A DNA stretch of 64,000 nucleotides from Agathobaculum ammoniilyticum (GCF_025567315.1 NZ_JAOQJE010000002.1:62001-126000); one strand, 5' to 3'; positions 1-8,655 are shown, numbered from the stretch's first letter. The notes: generated by a model not told the origin, from the letters alone. Program-made: numbers and translations.

Positions 1-692
1 TGGGGCGGCCGAACGCGGGCAAGTCCACGCTGCTCAACGCGCTGCTGGGACGGGAGCGTGCGATCGTGACCGATATTCCCGGCACGACGCGCGACCTGAT
101 CGAGGAGAACGTCAAAGTGGGCCAGCTTTTGCTGCGCGTGACCGATACGGCTGGCCTGCGGGATACGAACGATCCCATCGAGCAGGCGGGCATCGACCGC
201 GCGATGGCGGAGGCTGCGGCGTCTGCTCTGATCCTCGCGGTGTTCGACGGCTCCCGCCCGCTGGGTGACGAGGATATGCTGGTGCTCGCGCGTTCCGCGG
301 GGCATCGGGCGATCGCGGTGGTCAATAAGGACGACCTGCCGCGCCGGCTGGAGGAAAAGCTGCTGAAAAAGCATTTCCTGCATATCGTACCCCTTTCCGC
401 TAAGACGGGGGAGGGCCTGCAGCGGCTGCTCGACCTGATCCCCAGAACGGTCGGCTTTGGCGACGGCGCGTTTGACGGCGCGCTGATCACCAATTCCCGC
501 CAGGCCGCCGCGCTGGCCCGCGCTGCGGAGCGGTGCGAGGCCGCGCTGTACGCCGCTCAGTCCGGAATGACGCCCGACGCCGTTGTGATGGACGCGGAGG
601 GCGCGATCGCCGCGCTGGGCGAGATCACCGGCGAAACCGTGACCGAGGCTGTCGTCTCGCGCATCTTCAGCGATTTTTGTGTCGGTAAATAA
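1..692 (+). CDS. mnmE: tRNA modification GTPase MnmE, 3' part (cut by window edge)
   Basis: MnmE works with MnmG to make the 5-carboxymethylaminomethyl group on U34 of certain tRNAs. The frame is open from base 3, so the N-terminal tetrahydrofolate-binding domain lies outside the window. Visible are the G1 loop (GRPNAGKS, first residues), the switch region PGTTRD, G3 DTAG, G4 NKDD, G5 SAK, and the family-typical C-terminal CVGK that carries the catalytic cysteine. The order mnmE-mnmG-rsmG-noc-parA-parB is the classical origin-proximal arrangement of Firmicutes. About 229 codons are present and the rest is missing only because of the window border. Confidence 0.97.
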   Translation, partial: GRPNAGKSTLLNALLGRERAIVTDIPGTTRDLIEENVKVGQLLLRVTDTAGLRDTNDPIEQAGIDRAMAEAAASALILAVFDGSRPLGDEDMLVLARSAGHRAIAVVNKDDLPRRLEEKLLKKHFLHIVPLSAKTGEGLQRLLDLIPRTVGFGDGAFDGALITNSRQAAALARAAERCEAALYAAQSGMTPDAVVMDAEGAIAALGEITGETVTEAVVSRIFSDFCVGK

Positions 693-714
693 ACCGGCCG
701 CCCGATGGAAATGC

Positions 715-745
715 AGGGCCGCTGCTGAGGCAGCGGCCCTGTTTG
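715..745 (+). terminator. Terminator after mnmE
   Basis: Perfect 11-bp stem (AGGGCCGCTGC, loop TGAG, GCAGCGGCCCT) followed by a short T-rich tail. It lies 22 bases after the mnmE stop and separates mnmE from mnmG transcription. Confidence 0.85.
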
Positions 746-780
746 CGTTTGCCGCTTTCTATAAGAGAATACGATCTGTA

Positions 781-900
781 TATTATAATATAAAAATAAT
801 ATTATGTATTTAACAGAATCCACATTTGGCAGAAGTTATCCCAAGTTTACACAGAGTTATCAACAGCTATGTACAAAATAAAACACAGAAATACGGACGC
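781..900. other. AT-rich stretch with DnaA-box-like 9-mers between mnmE and mnmG
   Basis: The stretch begins with an almost pure A/T run (781-812) in an otherwise GC-rich genome. It then has 9-mers resembling the DnaA box TTATCCACA: GAATCCACA (816-824), TTATCCCAA (836-844) and TTATCAACA (857-865). Each differs from the consensus by one or two bases. No gene is seen here. It may be part of an origin or a DnaA-responsive promoter for mnmG. A perfect box is absent, so an origin assignment is only a possibility. Confidence 0.35.
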
Positions 901-950
901 TTTGCTGTATTTTACAGGACCATCCGGTCAGAAAAGGAGGATTGTGCGTC

Positions 951-2834
951 ATGCTTTTTTCGTCTGAGCCGTTCGACGTTGCCGTGGTCGGGGCGGGGCA
1001 TGCGGGGATTGAAGCCGCGCTGGCCGCGGCGCGCCTTGGCATGAAGACCGCCTGCTTTACGATCAACCTGGACGCGGTTGGCAATATGCCCTGCAATCCG
1101 GCGATCGGCGGCACGGCAAAGGGACATCTGGTGCGCGAGATTGACGCGCTGGGTGGAGAGATGGCGCGCGCGGCCGACGCGGCCTGCATTCAGTACCGTA
1201 TGCTCAACCGTGGGAAAGGGCCGGCGGTACATTCACTGCGCGCGCAGGCTGACCGCGTGCAATACAGAACGTATATGAAGCATGCGCTCGAACAGCAGGA
1301 GGGCTTGCAGCTCATGCAGGACGAAGTCGTTTCGGTGGAAACCGAAAACGGCGCGGTCAGCGCGGTTACGACCGCGATCGGCGCGTGCCATCCGGTTAGG
1401 GCAGTCATCATCGCAACCGGCACCTTTTTGGGCGGCCGCATCATTATCGGGGACTATACGCGGGAAAGCGGACCAGACGGAATGGCGGCGGCAGGCCCGC
1501 TGACCGAGTCGCTGCGTGCGCTCGGCCTGCGGCTGCAGCGCTTCAAAACCGGTACGCCGCCGCGCATCCATCGCCGTTCGATCGACCTTTCCGGCTTGGA
1601 ACTACAGAGGGGGGAGGAGGAGATCATCCCCTTTTCGTTCGATACCGAACAGCCGCCGGAAAACCGGGCGGTTTGTTACCTGACCTATACGACCGGCAGG
1701 ACGCATGAGATCATCCGCGCGAACCTGAACCGCTCGCCGCTGTACGGCGGCAGGATCGAGGGGGTCGGCCCGCGCTACTGTCCGTCGATCGAGGACAAGG
1801 TCGTCCGCTTCGCGGATAAGCCGCGCCACCAGCTTTTTTTAGAGCCGATGGGGCTTGAGACGGAGGAGATCTATGTGCAGGGCTTTTCCTCCTCCATGCC
1901 GTTCGACGTGCAGCGCAATATGCTGCATACGGTTAAGGGCTTGGAGCATGCTGAGATCATGCGGCCGGCCTATGCTATTGAATATGACTGCGTCGATCCG
2001 TTGGAATTGCGTCCCACGCTGGAAACGAAAAAAATCAGAGGTTTGTATGGCGCGGGGCAGTTCTGCGGCTCCTCCGGCTATGAGGAGGCCGCCGCGCAGG
2101 GTTTGATCGCGGGCATCAACGCCGCGCTGTGCCTCAAGGGAGAGAAGCCGCTTATCCTTGACCGTGCGGACGGCTATATCGGCACGCTGATCGACGACCT
2201 GGTGACGCGCGGCACGAACGAGCCGTACCGGATGATGACCTCGCGCTCGGAATACCGTTTGCTGCTGCGGCAGGACAACGCAGACGAACGCCTGGTACCC
2301 ATCGGCGTGCGCGTGGGGCTGAACCCGCCGGAACGTGGCGCGCGCGTGCGGCGCAAATATGAGCAGGTACAGCAGGAGATCAACCGCGTGGCGTCGGTGG
2401 GCGTGCCGGTGACGGATGCGCTCAACGGCTTTCTCGCGGGGAAGAACAGCGCGCCGCTCAAGGCGGGCTGCAAGCTGATTGACCTGCTGCGCCGCCCCGA
2501 GCTGTGTTATGCCGATCTTGCGCCGTTTGATCCCGACCGGCCGGCGCTGCCGGCGGTCATTCGGGAGCAGGTCGAGATCCGCATCAAATACGCGGGTTAT
2601 ATCGACCGTCAGGAGCGCGACGTGGAGCAGTATCGTAAGTTGCAGAGCCGTCCGCTGCCGCCTGAGCTGGATTACAGCGCGATTGATTCGATCCGCCTGG
2701 AGGCGCGGCAAAAGCTGAACGCGGTCAAGCCGCTCAATTTCGGACAGGCTGCGCGGATATCGGGTGTTTCGCCTGCGGATATCACGGCGCTGATGATCTA
2801 TATGGAAACACGGTGGAAAGGAGGGAACGCATGA
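951..2834 (+). CDS. mnmG: tRNA uridine-5-carboxymethylaminomethyl modification enzyme MnmG
   Basis: FAD-dependent partner of MnmE in xm5U34 tRNA wobble modification, cytoplasmic. The N-terminal dinucleotide fold is plain (VVGAGHAGIEAALAAARLG, about residues 10-28), with the family motif GGTAKGHLVREIDALGG and the C-terminal domain that contacts tRNA and MnmE. At 627 residues it has the normal length. I chose the ATG at 951 because AGGAGG at 935-940 is then 10 bases away. The in-frame TTG at 942 touches the Shine-Dalgarno and is unlikely. It overlaps rsmG by ATGA. Confidence 0.97.
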   Translation: MLFSSEPFDVAVVGAGHAGIEAALAAARLGMKTACFTINLDAVGNMPCNPAIGGTAKGHLVREIDALGGEMARAADAACIQYRMLNRGKGPAVHSLRAQADRVQYRTYMKHALEQQEGLQLMQDEVVSVETENGAVSAVTTAIGACHPVRAVIIATGTFLGGRIIIGDYTRESGPDGMAAAGPLTESLRALGLRLQRFKTGTPPRIHRRSIDLSGLELQRGEEEIIPFSFDTEQPPENRAVCYLTYTTGRTHEIIRANLNRSPLYGGRIEGVGPRYCPSIEDKVVRFADKPRHQLFLEPMGLETEEIYVQGFSSSMPFDVQRNMLHTVKGLEHAEIMRPAYAIEYDCVDPLELRPTLETKKIRGLYGAGQFCGSSGYEEAAAQGLIAGINAALCLKGEKPLILDRADGYIGTLIDDLVTRGTNEPYRMMTSRSEYRLLLRQDNADERLVPIGVRVGLNPPERGARVRRKYEQVQQEINRVASVGVPVTDALNGFLAGKNSAPLKAGCKLIDLLRRPELCYADLAPFDPDRPALPAVIREQVEIRIKYAGYIDRQERDVEQYRKLQSRPLPPELDYSAIDSIRLEARQKLNAVKPLNFGQAARISGVSPADITALMIYMETRWKGGNA

Positions 2835-3535
2835 ACGAACGCATGCTGCTGGAGGACGGACTTAAGCAGCTTTCCCTCTCTTTTTCTCCACAGTCTGTGG
2901 AAAAATTGCTACGCTTTTCCGACCTCCTGCTGGAAAAAAATCGGGTGATGAACTTGACCGCAGTGACCGATCCCACGGAGGTCGTGACGCGGCACTTCCT
3001 TGACTGCGCGGTACTCGCGCCCTATCTGCCGGCTGGCCAGACCGTGCTGGACGTTGGTACGGGCGCGGGCTTCCCGGGTGTGCCGCTCGCCATCCTCTGT
3101 CCGGACACGGTGTTTACCCTGCTGGACGCGCAGCGCAAGCGTGTCGATTTCCTGCAGGAGACAATCGCGGCGCTCGGCCTGTCCAACTGCACCGCTGTCC
3201 ACGCGCGGGCGGAGGAGTTCGCCAAAGCACATCGCGCCGCGTTCGATGTTGCGGTGTCGCGTGCGGTTGCCGAGCTGCGTGTGCTGTGCGAGCTGACCCT
3301 GCCGATGGTCAGAGTGGGAGGCGCGTTCTATGCCATGAAAGCCGCGGACTGCATGGATGAGGTCGGTTCGGCTGCGCATGCGTTCGCTGTGCTCGGCGCG
3401 CCCGCCGCCGAGCTGCTGCACTATACCGTGCCGCATGCCGGAGTAGAGCGCACGATGGTCCGCCTGCAGAAGCTCGAGGATACGCCCGACCGTTACCCCC
3501 GCCGCTTCAAAAAAATACAGACCGACCCCCTGTAA
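2831..3535 (+). CDS. rsmG: 16S rRNA (guanine-527-N7)-methyltransferase RsmG
   Basis: Methylates G527 of 16S rRNA using S-adenosylmethionine. The SAM-binding motif VLDVGTGAGFPGVPLAI is clear, about 80 residues in. The start is the ATG at 2831, which overlaps the mnmG stop (ATGA) and follows an AAAGGAGGG ribosome binding site inside the end of mnmG, so translation is coupled. 234 residues, normal for the family. The gene ends the mnmG-rsmG transcript, since a strong terminator follows. Confidence 0.96.
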   Translation: MNERMLLEDGLKQLSLSFSPQSVEKLLRFSDLLLEKNRVMNLTAVTDPTEVVTRHFLDCAVLAPYLPAGQTVLDVGTGAGFPGVPLAILCPDTVFTLLDAQRKRVDFLQETIAALGLSNCTAVHARAEEFAKAHRAAFDVAVSRAVAELRVLCELTLPMVRVGGAFYAMKAADCMDEVGSAAHAFAVLGAPAAELLHYTVPHAGVERTMVRLQKLEDTPDRYPRRFKKIQTDPL

Positions 3536-3547
3536 TTACAAAATGTA

Positions 3548-3584
3548 AACCCTCTGTTAAGAAATAACAGAGGGTTATTTTTTG
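3548..3584 (+). terminator. Terminator after rsmG
   Basis: 12-bp stem (AACCCTCTGTTA, loop AGAAA, TAACAGAGGGTT) followed by ATTTTTTG, 12 bases after the rsmG stop. A textbook intrinsic terminator. Confidence 0.92.
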
Positions 3585-3668
3585 TCCGAAAATGCACGGA
3601 AATGTGTGTTTTCTGGTAGGAAATGACTGGTAACGGTCGAAAAAGCAAAGTTTTGCGGTCGATTTTCC

Positions 3669-3703
3669 TTGTCAAAATGTAATAATATGGTAATCTATTA
3701 CCA
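3669..3703 (+). promoter_or_regulatory. noc promoter with overlapping 7-bp inverted repeat
   Basis: TTGTCA (3669-3674), 16 bases, TAATCT (3691-3696). The -10 element sits inside the inverted repeat TGGTAAT-CT-ATTACCA (3688-3703). The dyad is in a good place for a repressor operator, but which protein binds it cannot be seen. Confidence 0.5.
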
Positions 3704-3729
3704 AAGGACATAAGGAGGTAATGAATTTG

Positions 3730-4551
3730 ATGTCGGTTTTGACACTTGTGACAGGAAAAGAGGATCGTACATTGCGTCGCATCCGCGTGAGCGATATTGC
3801 GCGCAACCCCAACCAGCCGCGTAAATATTTTGATCCTGAGGCGATTGCCCAGCTTGCGGAAAGCATCCGTCAATATGGGGTACTCAATCCGCTGACCGTG
3901 CGGCGCGCACCGAACGGCGGCTATGAGCTGGTCGCGGGAGAGCGCCGGCTGCGCGCGGCCCGCGTGGCGGGACTGAATGAAGTACCCTGTCTGGTAATCG
4001 CTGCGGATTCGCAGGATTCCTCCGCGATTGCGCTGGTGGAAAACCTGCAGCGGCGCGACCTGGACTTTTTTGAGGAAGCAAACGGTTTCAAGCGGCTGAT
4101 CGACCAATACGGCTTGACGCAGGAGGAAGCCGCGCGCAAGGTTGGCAAAACACAGTCGGCGGTGGCGAACAAGCTTCGCCTGCTCCGCCTTTCGCCGCAG
4201 AATATGGAGATGATCCGCAGCGCGAACCTGACCGAGCGGCATGCCCGCTGCCTGCTCCGTCTGGAACAGGAGGAGGATCGGATCAACGCGACCAAGTTTA
4301 TTATCGAGCATGATCTGAACGTCAGCCGCGCGGAACAGTATATCGATACCCTGCTAAAGGAAAAGGAAACGCCGTCGGGACAGGAGCGCAAGGTGATCCG
4401 GCTGATTAAAGATGTTCGCTTTTTCCTGAATACGCTCAACCGCGCGGTCGGCGTTATGGTGGACGCGGGTATCGGTGCGACCGTTGAGCAGCAGGAAAGC
4501 GACGACGGGCTGACGCTTACTATCTGCATTCCGCATGCCCGCTGCAACTAA
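3730..4551 (+). CDS. noc: Nucleoid occlusion protein / ParB paralogue (Noc)
   Basis: ParB-family protein with the N-terminal CTP-binding/ParB domain (NPNQPRKYF, then GERRLRAARVAG), followed by the helix-turn-helix region (GLTQEEAARKVGKTQSAVANKLRLLRL). Called Noc rather than ParB because a second, more canonical ParB sits downstream of ParA, as in Bacillus, where noc precedes soj-spo0J. The start is uncertain: AGGAGG (3713-3718) is only 2 bases from the ATG at 3721, so the ATG at 3730 (or TTG at 3727) fits better. The amphipathic membrane-anchor helix known at the start of Bacillus Noc is not obvious here. 273 residues. Confidence 0.85.
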   Translation: MSVLTLVTGKEDRTLRRIRVSDIARNPNQPRKYFDPEAIAQLAESIRQYGVLNPLTVRRAPNGGYELVAGERRLRAARVAGLNEVPCLVIAADSQDSSAIALVENLQRRDLDFFEEANGFKRLIDQYGLTQEEAARKVGKTQSAVANKLRLLRLSPQNMEMIRSANLTERHARCLLRLEQEEDRINATKFIIEHDLNVSRAEQYIDTLLKEKETPSGQERKVIRLIKDVRFFLNTLNRAVGVMVDAGIGATVEQQESDDGLTLTICIPHARCN

Positions 4552-4571
4552 TTTTAATATTAATACGGCAG

Positions 4572-4587
4572 TGTTTCACGTGAAACA
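4572..4587. promoter_or_regulatory. parS site 1
   Basis: TGTTTCACGTGAAACA is a perfect 16-bp palindrome and an exact match to the Firmicutes parS consensus. It lies between noc and parA, so ParB would load here, next to its own operon. Confidence 0.95.
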
Positions 4588-4599
4588 AAAATCTTGGGT

Positions 4600-4615
4600 T
4601 GTTTCATGTGAAACA
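4600..4615. promoter_or_regulatory. parS site 2 (one mismatch)
   Basis: TGTTTCATGTGAAACA differs from parS by one central base (CATG for CACG). Its centre is 28 bp from that of the perfect site. The pair sits just upstream of the parA promoter. Confidence 0.85.
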
Positions 4616-4701
4616 TTGCTGTTTTTTCTTTGCTTTTGATTGGTGTTGTGCTATAATAAAACCCGTAAGAAAATAAGGGAAAGCCGAGGAGAAAAACGCT
4701 T

Positions 4702-5481
4702 ATGGGTAAAATCATCGCGTTCGCCAATCAAAAGGGCGGCGTCGGCAAAACGACCACGGCCATTAATCTTGCGGCTGCGTTGTTCGAGCGTGGCAAGCGC
4801 GTACTGCTGTGCGACTTTGACCCGCAGGGAAACGCAACGTCCGGCTTCGGCGTTGATCCGCGCTCTTTGAAGACCTCGATCTATGATCTGATCGTCGCGG
4901 ATGAGCCGGATGTGAAAAGCGCCATTGTATCGACCAAATGGGTCGACCTGATCGGCGCAAATGTCAACCTGGCAGGTGCGGAGCTGGACCTCATCATGAT
5001 GGAGGGACGGGAAAACCGTCTCAAGGGCGTGCTCGATCGTGTCAGGGAAGAATACGATTATATTTTCATTGACTGCCCGCCCTCACTGGGACTGCTGACG
5101 CTCAACTGTCTTTGCGCGGCGGACAGCTTCCTGGTGCCGCTGCAGTGCGAATATTACGCGCTGGAGGGCCTGAGCCAATTGATGACAACCGTCCGTATGG
5201 TGAAAAAGAGCATGAATCCGTCGCTCGCGCTGGAAGGCGTGCTGCTGACCATGTTTGACGGACGCACCAACCTGTCCATCCAGGTGGTCGAAGAGGTAAA
5301 AAAGCACTTTCCGGGCGAGGTATTCTCGTCGGTTGTGCCGCGCAACGTGCGCCTGAGCGAAGCGCCCAGCCACGGCAAGCCGATCACGGATTACGACCGG
5401 ATGTGCCGCGGCGCGGAAGCATATCTTTCCCTCGCGGATGAAATACTGAAAAAGAATAAGCAGGAAAAGGGGAGAGTGTGA
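4702..5481 (+). CDS. parA: Chromosome-partitioning ATPase ParA/Soj
   Basis: ATP-dependent partner of ParB in origin segregation. The deviant Walker A motif KGGVGKTT is at residues 11-18, with Walker B-like FIDCPPSLG and the ParA region DFDPQGNATSG. 259 residues, normal for Soj. A TATAAT hexamer at 4652-4657 lies downstream of the two parS sites, so ParB spreading could affect its transcription. The stop overlaps the parB start. Confidence 0.96.
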   Translation: MGKIIAFANQKGGVGKTTTAINLAAALFERGKRVLLCDFDPQGNATSGFGVDPRSLKTSIYDLIVADEPDVKSAIVSTKWVDLIGANVNLAGAELDLIMMEGRENRLKGVLDRVREEYDYIFIDCPPSLGLLTLNCLCAADSFLVPLQCEYYALEGLSQLMTTVRMVKKSMNPSLALEGVLLTMFDGRTNLSIQVVEEVKKHFPGEVFSSVVPRNVRLSEAPSHGKPITDYDRMCRGAEAYLSLADEILKKNKQEKGRV

Positions 5482-6356
5482 TGTCATCGACCAAAAGGGG
5501 ACTGGGCGGCGGCCTGTCCAATCTGTTCGGCGGCGATGTCACCGACCTGAGCGCCGCAGGCGCGGCGGCGGGCGGCGTCACCCAACTTTCCCTTTCCAGA
5601 ATCGAGCCCAATCCCAATCAGCCGCGCAAGGTCTTCGACCCAAACGCGTTGGAGGAGCTGGCGGAGAGCATCCGCCTGCACGGCGTAATCACGCCGATCA
5701 CCGTGCGCGCAGGGGAGAAGAGCGGCTACTACCAGATCATAGCCGGTGAGCGCCGCTGGCGCGCGGCGCGGATGGCGGGACTCAAGGAGATACCGGCCAT
5801 GGTGCTGGAAGCGCGGGAAAGCGAGATCATGGAGCTGGCCCTGATCGAAAACCTGCAGCGGCAGGACCTCAATCCTATCGAGGAGGCCGAGGGCTATGAC
5901 TTGCTGATGCGGCAGTTCGGGCTGACGCAGGAGGAGGTCGCGCGCCGCGTGGTCAAATCGCGTCCAGCGGTAGCGAACGCGCTGCGCCTGCTGGCGTTGC
6001 CCGACGAGGTACGTGTTATGGTCAGTGAGGGCAAGCTGTCCGGCGGTCATGCACGCGCCGTGCTGGCAGTGTCCGAAGCGGACAAACGTGTGGAAGCGGC
6101 CAGACAGATGGCCGGCATGACCGTGCGGCAGGCCGAGGCGTTGGCGAAAAAGCTGAACAAAAAGCCGGTGCAAAAGACCGAAAGCGCCGTTTTTTCCGTG
6201 GATTACCTGTCCGAAGCCGCGCGGGAACTGGAAAGTGTGCTCGGCCGCAAGGTCAGCATCCAGCAGGGGAAAACAAGCGGCACCTTGACGCTGGAATATT
6301 ATGGATCAGACGATCTGGAACGCCTGATTGAAGCGCTGCGCAGCCTGCGCGTATAA
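5481..6356 (+). CDS. parB: Chromosome-partitioning protein ParB/Spo0J
   Basis: CTPase clamp that loads at parS. The N-terminal ParA-stimulating segment (KRGLGGGLSNLFGG) is followed by the ParB domain (NPNQPRKVFD, GERRWRAARMAGL, ENLQRQDLNPIEEAEGY), the parS-binding helix-turn-helix (GLTQEEVARRVVKSRPAVANALRLL) and a C-terminal dimerisation region. 291 residues. The ATG at 5481 is preferred over the GTG at 5478. It overlaps the last base of the parA stop, so the two are translationally coupled. Confidence 0.96.
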   Translation: MSSTKRGLGGGLSNLFGGDVTDLSAAGAAAGGVTQLSLSRIEPNPNQPRKVFDPNALEELAESIRLHGVITPITVRAGEKSGYYQIIAGERRWRAARMAGLKEIPAMVLEARESEIMELALIENLQRQDLNPIEEAEGYDLLMRQFGLTQEEVARRVVKSRPAVANALRLLALPDEVRVMVSEGKLSGGHARAVLAVSEADKRVEAARQMAGMTVRQAEALAKKLNKKPVQKTESAVFSVDYLSEAARELESVLGRKVSIQQGKTSGTLTLEYYGSDDLERLIEALRSLRV

Positions 6357-6366
6357 GGAGGAAAAC

Positions 6367-6912
6367 ATGGACGAGCAGAAAAAAACGCCGGACGGGCCCA
6401 AGCCGGAAAAAAAGCTCAGCCGCACGACGCTTACCTTTTATATCATCGGCCTGTTTACCGTGGCGCTCGCGCTGATTTTAATCAGCTATATCGCGCAGGC
6501 TCGCGCGGACAGGCAGCTTGACACGCTGACTAACCAGTTGACCGAGCAGCAAACGGTCGCGCAGGGCGCGACACAGAAAATGGAAGACCTGCAAAAGCAG
6601 TTCGACGCGCAGAGCAAGGCGCTGGACGGTGTGCGCAGCGCGCTCGACAGCGAGCTGGCGCACACTGATGTGGTCGCCGCCGCTACGCTGCGCATGGAGG
6701 AACGCGACGTATACGCCGGCTTGGCGCGCATCAGCGCACAGCTTTTATCGGAAAACACGGAGGACGCGGTGCGGGAATACGACGCGCTGGTGGAAAAATA
6801 CGGTGCAGAACGTCTGCTCGGCCGCGCAGCGGAAAATTCGTTCGGCTCGGATATCAACAAATTATTTGAAGCCGTGCAAAAGCAAATAGAGGATTTAACA
6901 ACAGAAGAATAA
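6367..6912 (+). CDS. Small membrane-anchored coiled-coil protein, unknown
   Basis: Not recognised as a named family. 181 residues: a charged cytoplasmic N-terminus, one transmembrane helix (about residues 24-44, FYIIGLFTVALALILISYIA), then a Gln/Glu-rich coiled coil (about 50-105) and a helical tail. A type II bitopic protein is likely. The start is the ATG at 6367 after TAAGGAGG, 10 bases past the parB stop, so it belongs to the parA-parB-serS run. The topology recalls divisome or cell-wall scaffold proteins, but no function can be assigned. Confidence 0.8.
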   Translation: MDEQKKTPDGPKPEKKLSRTTLTFYIIGLFTVALALILISYIAQARADRQLDTLTNQLTEQQTVAQGATQKMEDLQKQFDAQSKALDGVRSALDSELAHTDVVAAATLRMEERDVYAGLARISAQLLSENTEDAVREYDALVEKYGAERLLGRAAENSFGSDINKLFEAVQKQIEDLTTEE

Positions 6913-6928
6913 AAAGGAGTAACGTAAA

Positions 6929-8224
6929 ATGCTGGATATCAAATTTGTCAGACAGAATCCGGACGCGGTGAAAGAGAACATTAAAAAGAAGTTCCAGGAC
7001 GAAAAGCTGCCGCTCGTTGACGAGGTCATCGAATTCGACGCCAAATTCCGCGCCGCCAAGACCCGCTGCGACGAGTTGCGCGCCATGCGCAACAAAAAGT
7101 CCAAGGAGATCGGCGGCCTGATGGCAAAGGGCCAGAAGGACGAAGCCGAGCAGGTCAAGGCCGAGGTCAAGGCCATGGCGGACGAGATGGCAAGGCTGGA
7201 AGAGGATGAAAAGACCTTTGCCGAGGAAGTCAAAAACCGTATGATGGTCATTCCGAACATCATTGATCCGTCCGTGCCGATCGGTAAGGATGACTCGGAA
7301 AATGTGGAGATCGAAAAGTTCGGCGACCCCGTTGTTCCGAATTATGAAATACCGTATCACGTCGATATCATGGAATCCTTTGATGGCATCGACTTGGATG
7401 CTGCCCGCAAGACGTCGGGCAACGGCTTCTATTACCTGAAAGGGGACATCGCGCGGCTGCATTCGTCCATCCTGTCCTATGCGCGCGACTTCATGATCGA
7501 CCGCGGCTTCACCTACTATATCCCGCCGTTTATGATCCACGGCGACGTGGTCAAAGGCGTCATGTCCTTCAAGGAAATGGAGAACATGATGTACAAGATC
7601 GAGGGCGAGGACCTGTACCTGATCGGCACCTCCGAGCATTCCATGATCGGCAAGTTCATCGATTCGATTAACGACGAGGATACCCTGCCGCAGACGCTCA
7701 CCAGCTATTCGCCCTGCTTCCGCAAGGAGGTCGGCGCGCACGGCATAGAGGAGCGCGGCGTTTACCGCATCCACCAGTTTGAAAAACAGGAAATGGTCGT
7801 GGTCTGCAAGCCGGAGGAATCCCCGATGTGGTACGACAAGCTGTGGCAGAACACCGTGGACTTCTTCCGCTCGCTGGAGATTCCGGTGCGCACGCTGGAG
7901 TGCTGCTCGGGCGACCTGGCCGACCTCAAGGTCAAGTCGTGCGATGTGGAGGCGTGGTCACCGCGCCAGAAGAAGTATTTCGAGGTCGGCTCCTGCTCCA
8001 ACCTGGGCGACGCGCAGGCGCGTCGTCTGGGCATCCGCGTGCGCGGCAAGGATGCCAAGGAACTGTACTTCGCGCATACGCTCAACAACACGGTTGTCGC
8101 ACCGCCGCGCATGCTGATCGCGTTCCTGGAGAACAACCTGCGCGCGGACGGCTCGGTGGCTATCCCGCAGCCGCTTCAGCCGTATATGGGCGGCAAGACT
8201 GAGATTCGCAGAAAAGGAGAATGA
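6929..8224 (+). CDS. serS: Seryl-tRNA synthetase
   Basis: Class II aminoacyl-tRNA synthetase charging tRNA-Ser. It has the N-terminal coiled-coil tRNA-binding arm (about residues 25-105, KKFQDEKLPLVDEVIEFDAK onward), motif 2 around FRKEVGAHG and RIHQFEKQEMVV, and motif 3 near the C-terminus (NNTVVAPPRMLIAFLENN). 431 residues, normal. Only 16 bases separate it from the preceding gene, so there is no room for a T-box leader. It is read from the upstream operon. Confidence 0.97.
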   Translation: MLDIKFVRQNPDAVKENIKKKFQDEKLPLVDEVIEFDAKFRAAKTRCDELRAMRNKKSKEIGGLMAKGQKDEAEQVKAEVKAMADEMARLEEDEKTFAEEVKNRMMVIPNIIDPSVPIGKDDSENVEIEKFGDPVVPNYEIPYHVDIMESFDGIDLDAARKTSGNGFYYLKGDIARLHSSILSYARDFMIDRGFTYYIPPFMIHGDVVKGVMSFKEMENMMYKIEGEDLYLIGTSEHSMIGKFIDSINDEDTLPQTLTSYSPCFRKEVGAHGIEERGVYRIHQFEKQEMVVVCKPEESPMWYDKLWQNTVDFFRSLEIPVRTLECCSGDLADLKVKSCDVEAWSPRQKKYFEVGSCSNLGDAQARRLGIRVRGKDAKELYFAHTLNNTVVAPPRMLIAFLENNLRADGSVAIPQPLQPYMGGKTEIRRKGE

Positions 8225-8227
8225 GGC

Positions 8228-8617
8228 ATGGAAATTGGCATCAAGGGCGAGCAGAAGCTCACCGTCACCGCAGATAAGCTCGCATCCAACGTCGGCAGCG
8301 GCCTGGTGGCCGTGTTTGCGACGCCGATGATGGTCGCCGCGATTGAGAATACCGCCGCGGCCAGCGTGGAGGCACATCTGGAAGCAGGCAAGACCACGGT
8401 CGGTACGCTGGTTAACGTCAGTCATGTTGCGGCGACGCCTGAGGGTATGGAGGTCCGCGTCGAGACCGAGCTGACCGAGATCGCGCCGAACGGCAAGATC
8501 TTAACCTTCCATGTCGCGGCCTATGACGAGGCCGGCCTGATCGGCGAGGGTACGCACCAGCGCGCCATTGTGGACAAGGCGCGCTTTGAAGCCAAGGCGC
8601 AGGCGAAAAAGGGATAA
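8228..8617 (+). CDS. Hotdog-fold thioesterase, FlK-like
   Basis: 129-residue protein of the thioesterase family related to fluoroacetyl-CoA thioesterase FlK. Visible are VGSGLVAVFATPMMVAAIENTAA, which contains the hotdog helix, and the strand region VGTLVNVSHVAATPEGMEV with the conserved histidine near residue 61. In this family such proteins hydrolyse small acyl-CoAs, but the substrate here is unknown. It starts 3 bases after the serS stop and is followed by a terminator, so it is the last gene of the operon. Confidence 0.8.
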   Translation: MEIGIKGEQKLTVTADKLASNVGSGLVAVFATPMMVAAIENTAAASVEAHLEAGKTTVGTLVNVSHVAATPEGMEVRVETELTEIAPNGKILTFHVAAYDEAGLIGEGTHQRAIVDKARFEAKAQAKKG

Positions 8618-8620
8618 GGA

Positions 8621-8647
8621 AAAAGCGCCGCAATGCGGCGCTTTTCT
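8621..8647 (+). terminator. Terminator after the thioesterase gene
   Basis: AAAAGCGCCGC, loop AAT, GCGGCGCTTTT. It also works in the reverse sense and ends both convergent units. Confidence 0.88.
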
Positions 8648-8655
8648 GCTGTTTT

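Noticed and set aside
6913..6928. T-box leader before serS
   Set aside because: Only 16 bases separate serS from the preceding gene, far too few for a T-box.
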